Assembly: GCA_002348045.1 (NCBI GenBank) | Contig: DDYO01000304.1 | Location: 1-19,874, forward strand | Direction: 5' to 3' | Source of the DNA: Anaerolineales bacterium UBA2232 | GTDB taxonomy: Bacteria; Chloroflexota; Anaerolineae; UBA2200 | DNA length: 19,874 bases | Shown here: in pieces, positions 1 to 8,553 of the stretch | How positions within the stretch are numbered: the first letter of the stretch is position 1 | Layout: each line of letters opens with the position of its first letter | Notes under the pieces: model-generated | Databases searched by the model: none | What the model was told of the DNA's origin: nothing | What the model saw: only the letters and a program-made list of their open reading frames with translations | Translations under genes and position numbers: made by a program

Positions 1-41
1 GTCTGCTTTTCAACTTTGAATGACATATGGAGCTCCGTGCC

Positions 42-70
42 TTGACAACCCAGCGCTTCTATGGGACAAT
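42..70 (+). promoter_or_regulatory. Sigma70-type promoter of the CsoR-family gene
   Basis: TTGACA at 42-47 matches the -35 consensus completely. A 17-base spacer separates it from GACAAT at 65-70, which matches the -10 consensus at four of six positions. Transcription would begin near 77. The ATG at 61 lies in the spacer, just ahead of the -10 box, so it cannot be the start codon of this transcript. This favours the ATG at 112. Confidence 0.65.
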
Positions 71-99
71 ACCCCCAACCTGTACAGAGTGGATTTGGG
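69..99. promoter_or_regulatory. Possible CsoR-family operator
   Basis: ATACCCCC at 69-76 directly overlaps the end of the -10 box. It is followed by the palindrome CTGTACAG (80-87) and by TTGGG (95-99), which mirrors CCCAA (74-78). CsoR/RcnR/CstR proteins are known to bind C/G-tract inverted repeats, usually over their own promoter. The position suits autorepression, but the symmetry is imperfect, so this is a suggestion only. Confidence 0.3.
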
Positions 100-111
100 A
101 TTGATGGGGGG

Positions 112-396
112 ATGGACGTGACTGCAGCGATAGATATACAGGAAGACATGCTGGTTCGCTTGAGGCGCATCGAGGGGCAAGTCCGTGGCTTGCAGAGGAT
201 GATCGAAGAGCGGCGCCAGTGTGAAGAGGTTATCACTCAGATAATGGCGGCTCGCGCCGCTTTGGACAAGGTCGGTCTCATGGCACTGCAGCAATACGTG
301 GAAGAGTGTATTCCTACCTGTTCCGACGCTGAGCGCATGAGGCTGAAGCGCGCGATGGGCCTCGGATTCAAGCTGCCTTCGCAACCCGGTTCCTAA
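112..396 (+). CDS. CsoR/RcnR/CstR-family transcriptional repressor
   Basis: This 94-residue all-helical protein carries the family signature RLRRIEGQVRGLQRMIEE followed by CEEVITQI. Family members bind operator DNA as tetramers and release it on sensing Cu(I), Ni(II), formaldehyde or persulfide. The first conserved Cys (RRQCEEV) and the second (VEEC) are present. The residue four before the second Cys, His in copper-sensing CsoR, is Tyr here (YVEEC). This C-Y-C pattern argues against a classical copper site and is closer to the two-Cys arrangement of the persulfide sensor CstR. A further Cys follows in PTCSD. Start: ATG 112 is preceded by a G-rich tract; the in-frame ATG at 61 is within the promoter. 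The gene is first in a co-directional set with the ammonia-lyase, so it may control it. The effector is not decided by sequence. Confidence 0.88.
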   Translation: MDVTAAIDIQEDMLVRLRRIEGQVRGLQRMIEERRQCEEVITQIMAARAALDKVGLMALQQYVEECIPTCSDAERMRLKRAMGLGFKLPSQPGS

Positions 397-456
397 TCCC
401 AAGGCCCAGTGTAAGATCTGCTGGCCTAGTCCTCACCTCGACGCAGAGGAGCGCGT

Positions 457-2034
457 GTGTTCACCGTTACACTCGATGGAGAGTCCCTCACCTCAAAGAC
501 TGTGGTCCTGGTCAGCAACGCCGGGCTGAATGCCAATGGACCGCAGGTACATTTAGCTGAACGCGCTGCTGAACGAGTGACGGCCAGTCGCGCTGCCGTG
601 GACAGGTTGGTGGCAGCACAGCAGGTCGTTTACGGCGTAACCACCGGTTTCGGAGCCCTCAAGGATCACCTGATCCCTGTTGATCAGCAGAAGCAGTTGC
701 AGCGCAACCTTGTGATGAGCCATGCGGTCGGGGTTGGCCCCCCTCTGCCTGAAGCTGTGGTGCGGGCGATGATGATCGTTCGCGCCAATGCCCTGGCCAA
801 GGGATACTCTGGCATCCGGTTGAGCGTTCTCGAGGCGTTGTTGGCCCTGCTCAACCACGGGGTGCACCCCGTGGTACCTGCACAGGGCTCCGTTGGCGCC
901 AGCGGGGACCTTGCGCCCCTGGCGCACATGGCTGCCGTATTGATCGGCTGTGGCGAGGCGTTTTGGTGCGGTGAAAGGATGGCCGCCCAGGACGCCCTGC
1001 GTCGCTCTGGACTGTCGCCGATCGAGCTGGAGGCGAAGGAGGGCGTTGCGCTCGTCAACGGCACCAGTCTCATGGCCGCGCTGGGATGTCTAGCGGTGGA
1101 GCGGGCCAAGGTCTTGCTTCGGACAGCCAATGCTGTGGCTGCGCTCAGCGTGGAGGCTTTGCAGGGCAGTCCCACGGCTTTTGATAGCCGATTGCACGTA
1201 GTACGGCCGCACCCGGGCCAGATGGCTTGTGCAGAGCACCTGCGCAGTTTGCTGCAGGGCAGTGAGCTCTTACGCGCCGACGACCGGGAGAACGTGCAGG
1301 ATGCATACACGCTGCGTTGCATCCCACAGGTGCACGGCGCGGTGCGAGATGTGATCTCGTATGTGCACGACGTCATACAGATCGAGATCAACTCGGCCAC
1401 CGATAATCCCCTCGTGTTTTCGGAGGTGGGCCAAGACATCGTTCTGTCGGGTGGCAACTTTCACGGTGAGCCGGTGGCCCTGGCCATGGACCACCTGGGC
1501 CTTGCGATCGCCGACCTGGGTAACATGGCCGAGCGGCGCATCGCTCGTTTGTTGGACACGGCCTCCAACGGAGGAGTGCTCCCTCCTTTCCTGGCAGAGC
1601 AGAGCGGAGTCAACTCGGGGTTCATGCTGGTTCAATATACGGCCGCTGCCCTGGCATCAGAGAACAAAGTGCTGGCCCATCCCGCGTCCGCCGACACGAT
1701 CCCTACGTCAGCCAATGTGGAGGATCACGTCAGCATGGGGCCGATCGCGGCGCGTCAGGCTGGAATGATCATCGAGCATGTGGAGACCATCGTCGCCCTT
1801 GAGCTTTTCTGTGCGGCACAGGGTATTGACTTTCGCCGTAAGGTTCGTCCCCACCTGCGCCTGGGGAAGGGAACCCGTGCAGCATACGACTGTGTGCGTG
1901 GAGTGGTGCCCCCTCTGTGGAGCGATGAGCTGATGTATCCGCATATCGAAGGCGTCAAGCGGCTGGTTCAGGAGGGAGAGATCGATCGGGCGGTCGCGGC
2001 CGCACTTGCTGAGCGCACCTGCGAGGAGAAGTAG
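457..2034 (+). CDS. hutH: Histidine ammonia-lyase (MIO aromatic amino acid lyase family)
   Basis: The family eliminates ammonia from an aromatic amino acid; for HutH this converts L-histidine to urocanate, the first step of histidine degradation. The MIO cofactor triad Ala148-Ser149-Gly150 lies in GSVGASGDLAPL. Other active-site motifs are YGVTTGFG (Tyr59), NGTSLM (Asn201), QDAYTLRC (Tyr284, Arg287), SATDNPL and SGGNFHGEP. The segment NLVMSHAVGVG resembles HutH more than tyrosine or phenylalanine lyases. One oddity is SANVEDHVSMG (Val421, Glu422), where HutH enzymes usually have Gln before the Glu. The length of 525 residues is slightly above the usual 500-510. The GTG start has AGAGGAG at 445-451, five bases upstream. 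No hutU, hutI or hutG is nearby, so substrate specificity should be held as probable. The next gene follows after 15 bases. Confidence 0.87.
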   Translation: MFTVTLDGESLTSKTVVLVSNAGLNANGPQVHLAERAAERVTASRAAVDRLVAAQQVVYGVTTGFGALKDHLIPVDQQKQLQRNLVMSHAVGVGPPLPEAVVRAMMIVRANALAKGYSGIRLSVLEALLALLNHGVHPVVPAQGSVGASGDLAPLAHMAAVLIGCGEAFWCGERMAAQDALRRSGLSPIELEAKEGVALVNGTSLMAALGCLAVERAKVLLRTANAVAALSVEALQGSPTAFDSRLHVVRPHPGQMACAEHLRSLLQGSELLRADDRENVQDAYTLRCIPQVHGAVRDVISYVHDVIQIEINSATDNPLVFSEVGQDIVLSGGNFHGEPVALAMDHLGLAIADLGNMAERRIARLLDTASNGGVLPPFLAEQSGVNSGFMLVQYTAAALASENKVLAHPASADTIPTSANVEDHVSMGPIAARQAGMIIEHVETIVALELFCAAQGIDFRRKVRPHLRLGKGTRAAYDCVRGVVPPLWSDELMYPHIEGVKRLVQEGEIDRAVAAALAERTCEEK

Positions 2035-3219
<1,185 letters not shown>

Positions 3220-3235
3220 GGAGGTCAAGTCAATC

Positions 3236-4042
3236 ATGAGCGTTGGGCAAGCGCTGATCCTCGGCATCGTGCAAGGCCTGACCGAGTTCATTCCTGTTAG
3301 CAGTTCGGGACATTTGGTGCTGCTGCCGGCTGCACTGGGCTGGCAACCGCCCAGCCTTGCGTTTGACGTAGTGTTACACCTGGGCACCGCGGCAGCGATG
3401 CTGGCTGTCTTTGGTTCTGATCTGATCGTTCTGGGCATAGCGTGGCTGCGCAGCGTGCTGCGCAAGAGCGCGGATCAGGCGCACGCGAGGGTCGCATGGT
3501 ACATCCTCCTGGCGACAGTGCCGGCGGGGATTCTTTACGTGCTATTGGACGACTGGTTCGAGAGCCTGTTTGGCAATCCCCTGTGGGTCGCCGTGTTCTT
3601 GCTGTTCACCGGCGGGTGGCTATGGTTCACGGAGCGCCTCGGCCGTTCTACGCGGCAGATCGAAACCCTCCGTGGTTGGGAAGCACTGGGAATTGGGCTT
3701 GCCCAAGGCCTCGCCCTGGCGCCAGGAGTATCTCGCTCCGGCGCTACCATGGGCACCGGCCTTCTCCTGGGTTTGCGGCGTGAAGCTGCTGCGCGCTTTG
3801 CCTTCCTGCTGGCCATGCCTGCAATCCTGGGCGCGGGACTGGTCAAGTTGGTTGGCCTGGCCGATGCGCCAGTTGGGTTGGGCCTAGTGCCTGGCGCAGT
3901 GGGCTTTGTGGCAGCAGCTGTCTCTGGGTACCTGTGCATTCGCTTTCTGCTCTCCTATCTGCGGACCAGAACCCTGATCCCATTTGCTGTGTATTGCTGG
4001 ATGATCGGGCTGGTGTCCATTGTATGGCTGATCGCGCGCTAG
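3236..4042 (+). CDS. uppP: Undecaprenyl-diphosphatase (UppP/BacA)
   Basis: This integral membrane phosphatase recycles undecaprenyl diphosphate to the monophosphate carrier used for peptidoglycan and other wall polymers. Extra copies give bacitracin resistance. The 268-residue protein is mostly hydrophobic. The N-terminal motif GIVQGLTEFIPVSSSGH contains the (E/Q)xxxE pair Gln13/Glu17 and His26. The second motif PGVSRSGAT starts at Pro163 and includes Arg167. The start is set by AAGGAGG at 3218-3224, which overlaps the tgt stop codon. The last 19 bases overlap the next gene, so the two are likely translationally coupled. The family call is secure. Confidence 0.96.
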   Translation: MSVGQALILGIVQGLTEFIPVSSSGHLVLLPAALGWQPPSLAFDVVLHLGTAAAMLAVFGSDLIVLGIAWLRSVLRKSADQAHARVAWYILLATVPAGILYVLLDDWFESLFGNPLWVAVFLLFTGGWLWFTERLGRSTRQIETLRGWEALGIGLAQGLALAPGVSRSGATMGTGLLLGLRREAAARFAFLLAMPAILGAGLVKLVGLADAPVGLGLVPGAVGFVAAAVSGYLCIRFLLSYLRTRTLIPFAVYCWMIGLVSIVWLIAR

Positions 4043-4914
4043 GCAGCCGAGCACCTCATATCAGTGGGTGGCGTGGGTGGCGGTTGACCACGGCTCTGGT
4101 GGCGGCCGCGCTCCTGACGTTCCAATGCGGCCAGCCGCGCCGGGAGACATCCCAGGAATCGGTCTTGGTGCGCATCGCCGGGTCGACCTCCATGGCACCG
4201 CTGTTGGGCGAACTCGCTCGCACGTACTCACAGCAGCTGCCGAACGTCCAGTTCGAAATCATTCCGGTGGGCTCTTCTGCGGGCCTTGAACTCTTGCGGA
4301 GGGGAGCTGTTGATATGGCTGCGGTCTCTCGGGAGCTGCTCCAGGAGGAGGAGTTTGATCGTGAAAGCGGCCAGCGCTTGCTTCGCTCGGTGACGGTGGC
4401 AAGGGACGCCATTGCGGTCGTGGTTCACCCGAGCAACGCGATTGACGAGATGAGCCTTCATGTGCTTCAGCAGGTTTTTGAGGGGCGGGTCTTGGATTGG
4501 TCTCAGCTGCGGGGGACGACCACCGAAGTGATGGTTGTGAGCCGTGAGGATGGATCGGCGACTAGACAGGCGTTTGAGGAGCTGGTCATGAGCGGCCACA
4601 AGGTCACGCCCGCTGCCATAGTCCGGCCGGCGAGCAACAGCGTGCTCGATCATGTGGCCCAATCTCCCGGAGCCATCGGGTACGTTTCCATGGGCCTGGT
4701 GGGGACGACGGTCAAGGTGCTTGCCGTGGGCGGATGCCTGCCGAGCCCTGAAGCAGTGGACAAGGGGCTTTACCCTCTCTCTCGCCCCTTTGTGCTGGTT
4801 ACCCTTTCTGCCGCCAGCTCCGTCGCGGCCGAGTTTTCTCGTTGGATGGCGAGCCCAGCCGGACAAGCGATTGTGGCGCAGAATCACGGTCTTGCGGCGA
4901 GCCCGCTGCTCTAA
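4024..4914 (+). CDS. PstS-like periplasmic/lipoprotein substrate-binding protein
   Basis: The protein resembles the phosphate-binding component of ABC transporters (PBP-like family). The ligand-loop motif is GSTSM at Gly53-Met57 (IAGSTSMAPLL), followed by VGSSAGLELL, ARDAIAVVV and SREDGSATR, the segments that line the phosphate pocket in PstS. An N-terminal signal sequence is visible: basic RGWR, then a hydrophobic stretch ending at Cys35 (LLTFQCGQ). Gln at -1 is atypical for a lipobox, so lipidation is uncertain. ATG 4024 lies inside uppP and gives a 296-residue protein with a charged n-region. TTG 4084 is an alternative that would lack one. No pstC, pstA, pstB or phoU gene follows, so this is an orphan binding protein. 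It may work with transporter genes elsewhere or act as a sensor. Phosphate as ligand is inferred from the family. Confidence 0.82.
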   Translation: MADRALGSRAPHISGWRGWRLTTALVAAALLTFQCGQPRRETSQESVLVRIAGSTSMAPLLGELARTYSQQLPNVQFEIIPVGSSAGLELLRRGAVDMAAVSRELLQEEEFDRESGQRLLRSVTVARDAIAVVVHPSNAIDEMSLHVLQQVFEGRVLDWSQLRGTTTEVMVVSREDGSATRQAFEELVMSGHKVTPAAIVRPASNSVLDHVAQSPGAIGYVSMGLVGTTVKVLAVGGCLPSPEAVDKGLYPLSRPFVLVTLSAASSVAAEFSRWMASPAGQAIVAQNHGLAASPLL

Positions 4915-4927
4915 GCTGCGGCGCAGC
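4915..4927. terminator. Small hairpin between convergent genes
   Basis: GCTGC (4915-4919) and GCAGC (4923-4927) form a five-pair stem with a three-base loop, in the 16-base gap between the PstS-like gene and the oppositely oriented oxidoreductase beta gene. No U-tract follows on either strand, so function as a terminator is uncertain. Confidence 0.25.
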
Positions 4928-4930
4928 CCG

Positions 4931-5701
4931 TCACGTGACAAACTCGCCGATGACGATGCGGCCACCAACTTCCTCTGCGGTGAGTCCCCTCGCCCTCTGT
5001 ACAGTGACGCAAGTGTCCTTAAAGTAGCGAAGCATATCTGCTGGTGTTGGCTGCTCGTTTCGGCGGCCGTACTGGGTGGGGCAAGTACTGAGGACTTCGA
5101 CAAACGCAAAGCCCGGGTGGAGGAGAGCCCGTTTCAGTGATGAGACGAGCGGGCGGATGTGCCAGACGGAGTACCGGGCGACGTAGGTCGCACCAGCGGC
5201 TGCCACCAACTTGACCAGGTCAAAGGATCGGTCAGGGTTCCCTTGCGGGGTGGTCGCCGTTCTGGCGCCAGACGGGGTAGTGGGCGTTACCTGACCTCCC
5301 GTCATGCCGTAGGTGAGGTTATTGGCGCAAACGACGGTCAAGTTGATGTTCCGACGTGCGGCATGGACAAGGTGGTTGCCGCCGATCGATGCCAGGTCGC
5401 CATCGCCCCCAATTACGACTACTTTGAGAGCGGGGTTGAAAAGCTTGGCTCCAGTGGCAAAGGCGATGGCGCGTCCGTGGGTCACGTGCAAGGTGTCGGT
5501 ATTGTAGTGGGGGCTTGGAATCCAACCGGCGCAACCTATGCCTGAGACAAACAGCATCTGGTCAAAGTCCATTTCCAGTTCATCGACGGCACGCAGTATG
5601 GCGTTCATCAGGATGCCGTGCCCACAGCCAGGACAGAAGGGTGTAGGCAAACTGCGGGGTCGCACGTATCGTAGTATGGAAGCTGTGGTTCCTCGCTTCA
5701 T
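4931..5701 (-). CDS. korB: 2-oxoacid:ferredoxin oxidoreductase, beta (TPP-binding) subunit
   Basis: The beta subunit holds thiamine diphosphate and a [4Fe-4S] cluster and oxidatively decarboxylates a 2-oxoacid to an acyl-CoA, reducing ferredoxin. The four cluster cysteines expected for this family are visible: Cys23 and Cys26 in CPGCGHG, Cys57 in GIGCAGW and Cys207 in STCPT. The TPP motif runs from GDGD (99-102) to NNLTYGMTGGQ (127-137). At 256 residues it matches beta subunits of multi-subunit enzymes. It starts within the alpha gene's stop codon (ATGA overlap at 5698-5701), so the two are translationally coupled. The sequence best fits 2-oxoglutarate or branched-chain 2-oxoacid enzymes rather than pyruvate enzymes, but substrate cannot be fixed from sequence alone. 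Confidence 0.93.
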   Translation of the reverse strand: MKRGTTASILRYVRPRSLPTPFCPGCGHGILMNAILRAVDELEMDFDQMLFVSGIGCAGWIPSPHYNTDTLHVTHGRAIAFATGAKLFNPALKVVVIGGDGDLASIGGNHLVHAARRNINLTVVCANNLTYGMTGGQVTPTTPSGARTATTPQGNPDRSFDLVKLVAAAGATYVARYSVWHIRPLVSSLKRALLHPGFAFVEVLSTCPTQYGRRNEQPTPADMLRYFKDTCVTVQRARGLTAEEVGGRIVIGEFVT

Positions 5702-6855
5702 CGCAAGAGATCCTCCTGGATGGCTCGCGACAGCTCTCCCGCACTGATAACCTCGCCGTCCGTCCGTTGGTATCCCGTGGCATGCGGAGCCAGACGGCGG
5801 ACCTCACGCAGCACCTGGCCTCGGTTCATTTCTGCAACGATGATGCGTCGCGCTAGTTGAAGCGATGCCGCGACTTGTTCTTCGGGAAAGGGCCATAGGC
5901 TAGCAAGGCGGAGGAGTCCAACCTTGATACCGGCGGCGCGGGCCATACGAACGGCTCCCAACGCGCTGCGAGCTGAAAAGCCATAGGCCACCAGCAGCAC
6001 GTCCAACGGGGCATCTTGACACTCGTAGTGGAACACTTGGGCAATCTCGGAGCGATGGTTCGAGATCTTGTTGGACAGCCTGGCGACCAGCGAAGCCTGA
6101 GCCTCGCTGCTGGATGTGCGGCGGTATCCCCATTCATCATGGGTGGAGCCCGTTACCAGAAGCCTTGCCTGCTCACCAAAGGAGGGCATGGATGGAACCT
6201 CGGCACCTCCAAAGGCTGGCTGCCCGCGATCCTTCCTACGTGGGTAGAAGGGAATCTCAGCCTGCACTAACAGATTCTCGCGCAGATGGCCAATGGCTTC
6301 ATCCATGAGCACAAAGACCGGAACACGGAAGCGGTCAGCCAGGTTAAAGGCGCGGATCGTGTGCTCATACGTTTCCTGCACCGACCAGGGCGCCAGGGCA
6401 ATGATCTCATAGTCGCCGCTGGCGCCCCAGCGCACCTGCATGACGTCGCCCTGAGCCGGCCGTGTTGCTTGGCCGGTGCTTGGCCCCGCCCGTTGCACGT
6501 CAACGATCACGCAAGGAGTCTCGGTGATGATGGCGTAGCCGATGCTCTCCAACATGAGGCTCAGTCCCGGTCCTGAGGTGGCTGTCATTGCCCGGGCGCC
6601 CGCCCATGATGCGCCGATTACCGACGCGATGGATGCAATCTCGTCCTCCATCTGGACAAATACGCGCCCCTCTAGGTGGGCAAAGCGATCGTTGATACGC
6701 TCCATGATTTCGCTGGCGGGAGTGATGGGATAACCTGCATAGTAGTCGCACCCGGCGGCAATGGCTCCTTCGGCGCAGGCTTCATCGCCCTGCACAAAGT
6801 ATCGCCCAGCAGGCAAGCTGCTGCACACCGTTGTCCAGCGGTTATCGTGGGTCAC
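5698..6855 (-). CDS. korA: 2-oxoacid:ferredoxin oxidoreductase, alpha subunit
   Basis: The alpha subunit contributes the pyrimidine-binding half of the TPP site and domain II. The hallmark GYPITPASEI lies near residue 41, followed by MEDEIASIASVIGASWAGARAMTATSGPG-type sequence and QRAGPSTGQATRPAQGD. At 385 residues it corresponds to the alpha subunit alone, without the N-terminal gamma domain that is fused in the roughly 600-residue two-subunit form. The GTG start at 6855 follows GGAGAAGAG on the minus strand. The gene sits between the ferredoxin gene (87 bases upstream) and the beta gene, which overlaps it by four bases. No separate gamma gene is present nearby, which is unusual for an enzyme with unfused alpha and beta subunits. 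Confidence 0.92.
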   Translation of the reverse strand: MTHDNRWTTVCSSLPAGRYFVQGDEACAEGAIAAGCDYYAGYPITPASEIMERINDRFAHLEGRVFVQMEDEIASIASVIGASWAGARAMTATSGPGLSLMLESIGYAIITETPCVIVDVQRAGPSTGQATRPAQGDVMQVRWGASGDYEIIALAPWSVQETYEHTIRAFNLADRFRVPVFVLMDEAIGHLRENLLVQAEIPFYPRRKDRGQPAFGGAEVPSMPSFGEQARLLVTGSTHDEWGYRRTSSSEAQASLVARLSNKISNHRSEIAQVFHYECQDAPLDVLLVAYGFSARSALGAVRMARAAGIKVGLLRLASLWPFPEEQVAASLQLARRIIVAEMNRGQVLREVRRLAPHATGYQRTDGEVISAGELSRAIQEDLLR

Positions 6856-6910
6856 GTGCTCTTCTCCGTCAGCGCGGGCGTAGGGCCAGGGAAGTGATGG
6901 CCCGATGCCT

Positions 6911-6932
6911 GGGCGATCAGTACTGACCGCCC
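6911..6932 (-). promoter_or_regulatory. 22-base palindrome between the ferredoxin and alpha-subunit genes
   Basis: GGGCG (6911-6915) mirrors CGCCC (6928-6932), enclosing the perfect 10-base palindrome TCAGTACTGA (6917-6926). The single A/C mismatch (6916/6927) becomes a G-U pair in the minus-strand RNA, so the transcript can pair completely apart from a short GUAC loop. It may be an operator, an RNA processing site or a stabilising hairpin that sets ferredoxin and enzyme expression apart. No U-tract follows it. Confidence 0.55.
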
Positions 6933-6942
6933 GTTCTGGCCG

Positions 6943-7152
6943 CTAAGGTTCGTCAATTACCTGAATGGCAAGATCAGGGCACAGCAGTTCGCACTGGCGA
7001 CAGCCAGTGCACTCTTGTGGTCGGGCAACCACAACTGGATGGATGCCTCGCACAAAGGTCATTCGGTCGACATCCAGGACCTGGCGTGGACACATTTCTA
7101 TGCAGAGATAGCATCCCTTGCACCATTCGTGGTTCACCTGGATAATGGTCAT
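6943..7152 (-). CDS. korD: 2x[4Fe-4S] ferredoxin-type protein (KorD-like)
   Basis: This 69-residue protein has two CxxCxxCxxxCP cluster motifs: Cys11-14-17-21 (CKGCYLCIEMCP) and Cys48-51-54-58 (CTGCRQCELLCP). Each would hold one [4Fe-4S] cluster. Small proteins of this type form the delta subunit of four-subunit 2-oxoacid:ferredoxin oxidoreductases and carry electrons from the beta subunit to free ferredoxin. It is the first gene of the minus-strand set, ahead of alpha and beta, which is a normal order for such operons. The ATG start has only a weak ribosome binding site (GAGC region). It could also act as a free ferredoxin. Confidence 0.88.
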   Translation of the reverse strand: MTIIQVNHEWCKGCYLCIEMCPRQVLDVDRMTFVRGIHPVVVARPQECTGCRQCELLCPDLAIQVIDEP

Positions 7153-7199
7153 GCTCGTGCGATCCCATCTGCAGAGATTTGGTCGACACTACTGCCTTG

Positions 7200-7227
7200 A
7201 TTCTAGCCTCCGCGCCGTCAAAGGCAA
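7200..7227 (-). promoter_or_regulatory. Possible promoter of the ferredoxin-oxidoreductase operon
   Basis: On the minus strand TTGCCT (7222-7227) is followed after 16 bases by TAGAAT (7200-7205), which matches the -10 consensus at five of six positions. Transcription would start near 7193, about 40 bases before the ferredoxin ATG. The -35 box overlaps the stem-loop at 7210-7237. Confidence 0.45.
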
Positions 7228-7237
7228 AAAGGCGCGG
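7210..7237. promoter_or_regulatory. Inverted repeat in the divergent intergenic region
   Basis: CCGCGCC (7210-7216) and GGCGCGG (7231-7237) form a perfect seven-pair inverted repeat around a 14-base A-rich loop. It lies between the divergently transcribed ferredoxin and MFS genes and overlaps the candidate minus-strand promoter. A regulator site or a structure in the MFS leader are both possible. Confidence 0.4.
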
Positions 7238-7287
7238 CCTTGACCGGCGAGGCCGATGCGCTTAACATGGCGCGAGGAGCTGCTGAG

Positions 7288-8553
7288 ATGAAACCCCTAC
7301 ATTGGTCCGCGGCGCCCGATGGCCTCCAACCTGTTCAGAGAGCGAACTTCTTGAACGTGCAGCTGGATGCATTGGGTGTGGGACTGGCGGCTGGAGCAGC
7401 ACCGTTCCTGGCGGTCTTCCTGGTTCGGCTGGGTGCCAGCAACACGCAGGTAGGCCTTATCACGGCGATGCCGGCCGTGACTGGGTTCCTGCTGGCCATC
7501 ATAGCTGGCCAGTACCTGAATCGTCAGCGGAACATTGTCCGGTGGTTGAGTGCGTCCCGCCTGATTGCCCTATTGGCCTACACCGTGATCGGACTAGTGC
7601 CGTTCATATCGCCTCCGTCGATCTGGATACCCTCTATCTTGGCGATCTGGGCGGCCTCTACCTTGCCCTCTCTGCTGGTCAATATCTCGTTCAATGTAGT
7701 GATGAATGCGGTGGCTGGGCCAAGGCTTCGCTACGAACTGCTGAGCCGCCGCTGGTCAGTGGTGGGACTGACTACAGCGGTGGCGGTAGCCTTCGCCGGG
7801 CAGATGCTGGATATCATTCCTTTCCCCGTGAACTACCAGTCAGTGTTTGTCCTGTTCTCGTTGGGAGGCGTGATCAGCTACGTCTATGCCAGGCGAATAC
7901 GACTCCCGGAGCAAGCGCCGGCCGGTGCAGGGGACAAGGATGTCCCGGGCATGCGGTTGGGGCCGATTGTTCAAGAGGTCCGTGCCAATCCTGCATTCTC
8001 TAGCTTTGTCGCCATCCGATTCGTTTACTTCCTTGGATCTACTCTGTCGCTGCCGATCTTTCCCCTGTTCTATGTTCGAGTGGCAGGCATCACGGACGCG
8101 TGGATCGGACTCATCACGACGGTACAGACCGCGACGATGTTGGTAGGCTACAGGCTGTGGACGCAGGAGTCGCGTGCGCGAGGCTCCCGGTTCGTCTTAC
8201 TCAGTACGACGCTGGGCCTCTCTTTGTACCCGTTGCTGGTTTCGCTGACGCGCAGTGCTCCCGTGATCGCTACGGTGGTGGGAGTGGCGGGGGTGTTCCA
8301 GGCTGGTTTGGACCTGGTGTTCTTTGACGAGTTGATGAAGACGATACCCGAGGGACAGAGCGCAATGCTGGTCTCGATCGCCCTGAGTGTGCAGTACCTG
8401 GCAACGATTGTGGCACCTCTGGTGGGAACCCTTCTGGCGGGTAGAATAGGGATCGCGACCACCCTGGTCATCAGCAGCCTGTTGCGCTTCACGGCCTTTC
8501 TCCTCTTTGCGCTGACCTCGAGGCAGCTGTCTCGCAGATTCAGGTCATCCTAG
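7288..8553 (+). CDS. Major facilitator superfamily transporter
   Basis: The protein has 421 residues and is highly hydrophobic, with about ten to twelve membrane segments in two halves separated by a polar central loop ([20 protein letters not shown]). It has the overall plan of MFS secondary carriers, but no substrate-specific motif is recognisable, so cargo is unknown. ATG 7288 is chosen because GAGGAG lies at 7274-7279, eight bases ahead. A TTG at 7240 and an ATG at 7267 are in frame upstream but lack a binding site, and the first lies at the edge of the intergenic stem-loop. It is transcribed away from the ferredoxin oxidoreductase genes. The gene stands alone; uvrB downstream has its own promoter. 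Confidence 0.85.
   Translation: MKPLHWSAAPDGLQPVQRANFLNVQLDALGVGLAAGAAPFLAVFLVRLGASNTQVGLITAMPAVTGFLLAIIAGQYLNRQRNIVRWLSASRLIALLAYTVIGLVPFISPPSIWIPSILAIWAASTLPSLLVNISFNVVMNAVAGPRLRYELLSRRWSVVGLTTAVAVAFAGQMLDIIPFPVNYQSVFVLFSLGGVISYVYARRIRLPEQAPAGAGDKDVPGMRLGPIVQEVRANPAFSSFVAIRFVYFLGSTLSLPIFPLFYVRVAGITDAWIGLITTVQTATMLVGYRLWTQESRARGSRFVLLSTTLGLSLYPLLVSLTRSAPVIATVVGVAGVFQAGLDLVFFDELMKTIPEGQSAMLVSIALSVQYLATIVAPLVGTLLAGRIGIATTLVISSLLRFTAFLLFALTSRQLSRRFRSS

Noticed and set aside
684..1457. Long minus-strand open frame (257 codons) opposite the ammonia-lyase
   Set aside because: It lies wholly within hutH, shows no recognisable domain, and has the low-complexity Arg/Ser/Ala composition expected of an antisense frame in GC-rich DNA.
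3934..4023. Longer N-terminus for the PstS-like protein
   Set aside because: The extra 30 residues lie deep in uppP and would precede the signal sequence with a cysteine-rich, non-signal stretch; ATG 4024 gives a normal signal peptide.
4228..5109. Minus-strand open frame of 293 codons across the PstS-like and korB ends
   Set aside because: Both strands already carry well-supported genes here, and the translation has no family features.
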